Part shown: piece after piece, positions 4,724 to 5,387 of the stretch | Layout of the letters: every line of letters starts with the position of its first letter | Numbering within the stretch: the stretch's first letter is position 1 | Assembly: GCA_030689285.1 (NCBI GenBank) | Contig: JAUYJM010000048.1 | Location: 1-5,387 of the forward strand | Source of the DNA: a bacterium | GTDB lineage: Bacteria > Patescibacteriota > Minisyncoccia > Phycocordibacterales > GCA-002787175 | Reading direction: 5' to 3' | Length of the DNA stretch: 5,387 nucleotides | Program-made: the position numbers and the translations under genes | Notes under the pieces: generated by a model | Told to the model about the DNA's origin: nothing | Databases searched by the model: none | The model's input: the letters and a program-made list of their open reading frames with translations, nothing else

Positions 4724-5224
4724 TTATTCTACCACGAGCTCTTCTATTGTCCTGTCCAACTCTTCGTCAGATATAGGAACTTTCGCTACCTCCGACCCTT
4801 TTCGGTTATCATCTCTCGGAGCTGGTTTTTCCCTCCTGCCGGATATCGGTCTGATTGAAGCCGATGTGCTTCCTCTGATTGTCTTTACAATCAAAAATCG
4901 CAATATGGAATCCTTTGCGTCAAATTCTTTCTTTATTTCTATAACCGATTGAGCTTCAGTCTCAAATTTTACCCAACCGAAATATGCCGTGTGAAAATTC
5001 TGGTATCTGCCTTGAAGAAATTTTCTCATTTGATAAGCGAGCGGCCTCATTTTTGGAAATTCTTCGGAAATTATAGAAGCCCCATGTTTTGTCAAAACAT
5101 CTTTAAGGGCGGTTACTTCCGCGCCAAGACCGTCCTCGGCCACAGTAGGCGTTAAAATAAACCCGACTTCATAAACTTTCGGCTCAAAATCCTTTTCTTC
5201 TGTTTGATTTATGTCTTCTGCCAT
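4724..5224 (-). CDS. rpsF: Small ribosomal subunit protein S6 with N- and C-terminal extensions
   Basis: S6 pairs with S18 on the 30S platform. From the ATG at 5224 the product has 166 residues. The ferredoxin-like core spans about 17-117: first strand VYEVGFILTP (17-26), helix GLGAEVTALKDVLTKHG (32-48), IISEEFPKMRPLAYQMRKFLQGRYQNFHTAYFGWVKFE (51-88) with the conserved RPLAY turn at 60-64, helix 91-101, and the last strand DSILRFLIVKT (105-115). A 16-residue acidic N-terminal extension precedes the core, and a charged tail of about 50 residues follows, basic at first (RPISGRREKPAPR) and acidic at the end. Many S6 proteins have variable tails. An in-frame ATG at 5299 would add 25 residues, but that segment translates a hairpin and would begin at the predicted transcription start, so I reject it. 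It is the first gene of the cluster. Confidence 0.93.
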   Translation of the reverse strand: MAEDINQTEEKDFEPKVYEVGFILTPTVAEDGLGAEVTALKDVLTKHGASIISEEFPKMRPLAYQMRKFLQGRYQNFHTAYFGWVKFETEAQSVIEIKKEFDAKDSILRFLIVKTIRGSTSASIRPISGRREKPAPRDDNRKGSEVAKVPISDEELDRTIEELVVE

Positions 5225-5264
5225 ATGTTCACACTTTTCTTTAGATACGGACAGAATAACACAG

Positions 5265-5286
5265 CCGCCTTGCCATTGCAAGGCGG
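5265..5286 (-). promoter_or_regulatory. Perfect hairpin in the rpsF leader, possible S6:S18 control site
   Basis: On the minus strand CCGCCTTGC and GCAAGGCGG form a perfect 9-bp stem around a 4-nt loop, about 40 nt before the rpsF ATG. No T run follows, so it is not a terminator. S6:S18 complexes in several bacteria bind a structured rpsF leader, so an autoregulatory site is possible, but I cannot confirm the defining features of that motif here. Confidence 0.4.
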
Positions 5287-5304
5287 AGACTTCTCTCATA
5301 CAAA

Positions 5305-5333
5305 ATGATACCGAAATGATGAGGCGTTCTCAC
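5305..5333 (-). promoter_or_regulatory. Candidate promoter for rpsF-ssb-rpsR
   Basis: On the minus strand GTGAGA (5333-5328, 4 of 6 to the -35) and TATCAT (5310-5305, 5 of 6 to the -10) are 17 bp apart. The predicted start near 5298 gives a leader of about 75 nt that contains the hairpin at 5265-5286. Confidence 0.42.
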
Positions 5334-5334
5334 G

Positions 5335-5360
5335 CAAAATGAGCCCGAAAGCTCATTTTG
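5335..5360. terminator. Hairpin near the right edge, possible terminator of an outside gene
   Basis: CAAAATGAGC (5335-5344) and GCTCATTTTG (5351-5360) form a perfect 10-bp stem around CCGAAA. The T residues lie within the stem, so it is not a clean intrinsic terminator, but it lies just upstream of the rpsF promoter candidate, where the preceding transcript would end. I see no coding region in 5300-5387. Confidence 0.35.
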
Positions 5361-5387
5361 GAGCGGATAGTTCATACTGGCGTTTGT

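Noticed and set aside
5225..5299. Longer rpsF start at 5299, adding 25 residues
   Set aside because: The extension translates the leader hairpin, does not resemble S6, and would start at the predicted transcription start. The ATG at 5224 is preferred.

Overview
This window looks like a chromosomal piece from a Candidate Phyla Radiation bacterium (Patescibacteria), most likely a Parcubacteria-type lineage. That is an inference from protein style: an EF-P with a non-canonical loop tip, a short SSB with an acidic DIPF-type end, an S6 with tails at both ends, almost no Shine-Dalgarno sequences, and no rplI after rpsR. TGA is used as a stop (end of ftsK), so I see no sign of the recoded UGA of Gracilibacteria/SR1. 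No marker here fixes the taxon further.

Left half, plus strand: the 3' two thirds or so of an FtsK/SpoIIIE DNA translocase (1-1254, cut by the window edge) overlaps by 4 bp a small membrane-anchored protein with an Ig-like fold (1251-1607). A complete recA follows (1645-2685). Next comes a 100-bp gap holding a good sigma70-type promoter (2731-2759) between two sets of degenerate 7-nt repeats, and then efp, elongation factor P (2786-3352).

Middle, 3353-3827: a 475-bp non-coding gap between convergent genes, filled with repeats. It holds a partial copy of a local box repeat, a 167-bp fold-back element with 19-bp perfect inverted ends and TA at both boundaries (a probable MITE, 3395-3561), a textbook intrinsic terminator (3561-3594), and a cluster of strong hairpins including two related ACCCCGAA-type palindromes (3637-3660 and 3774-3798).

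Right half, minus strand: the conserved rpsF-ssb-rpsR cluster (S6, single-stranded DNA binding protein, S18), reading from 5224 down to 3828. Its spacers are unusually long (about 108 and 122 bp). The stretches just before ssb and before rpsR are diverged copies of one another, built from ATTCG/ATTAG boxes spaced about 10-11 bp apart. A candidate promoter (5305-5333) and a perfect hairpin (5265-5286) lie upstream of rpsF.

Functionally the window joins chromosome handling (FtsK, RecA, SSB) with translation (EF-P, S6, S18). The coding genes are ordinary. The unusual material is the intergenic DNA and the EF-P loop. I see no sign of a new multi-gene system.
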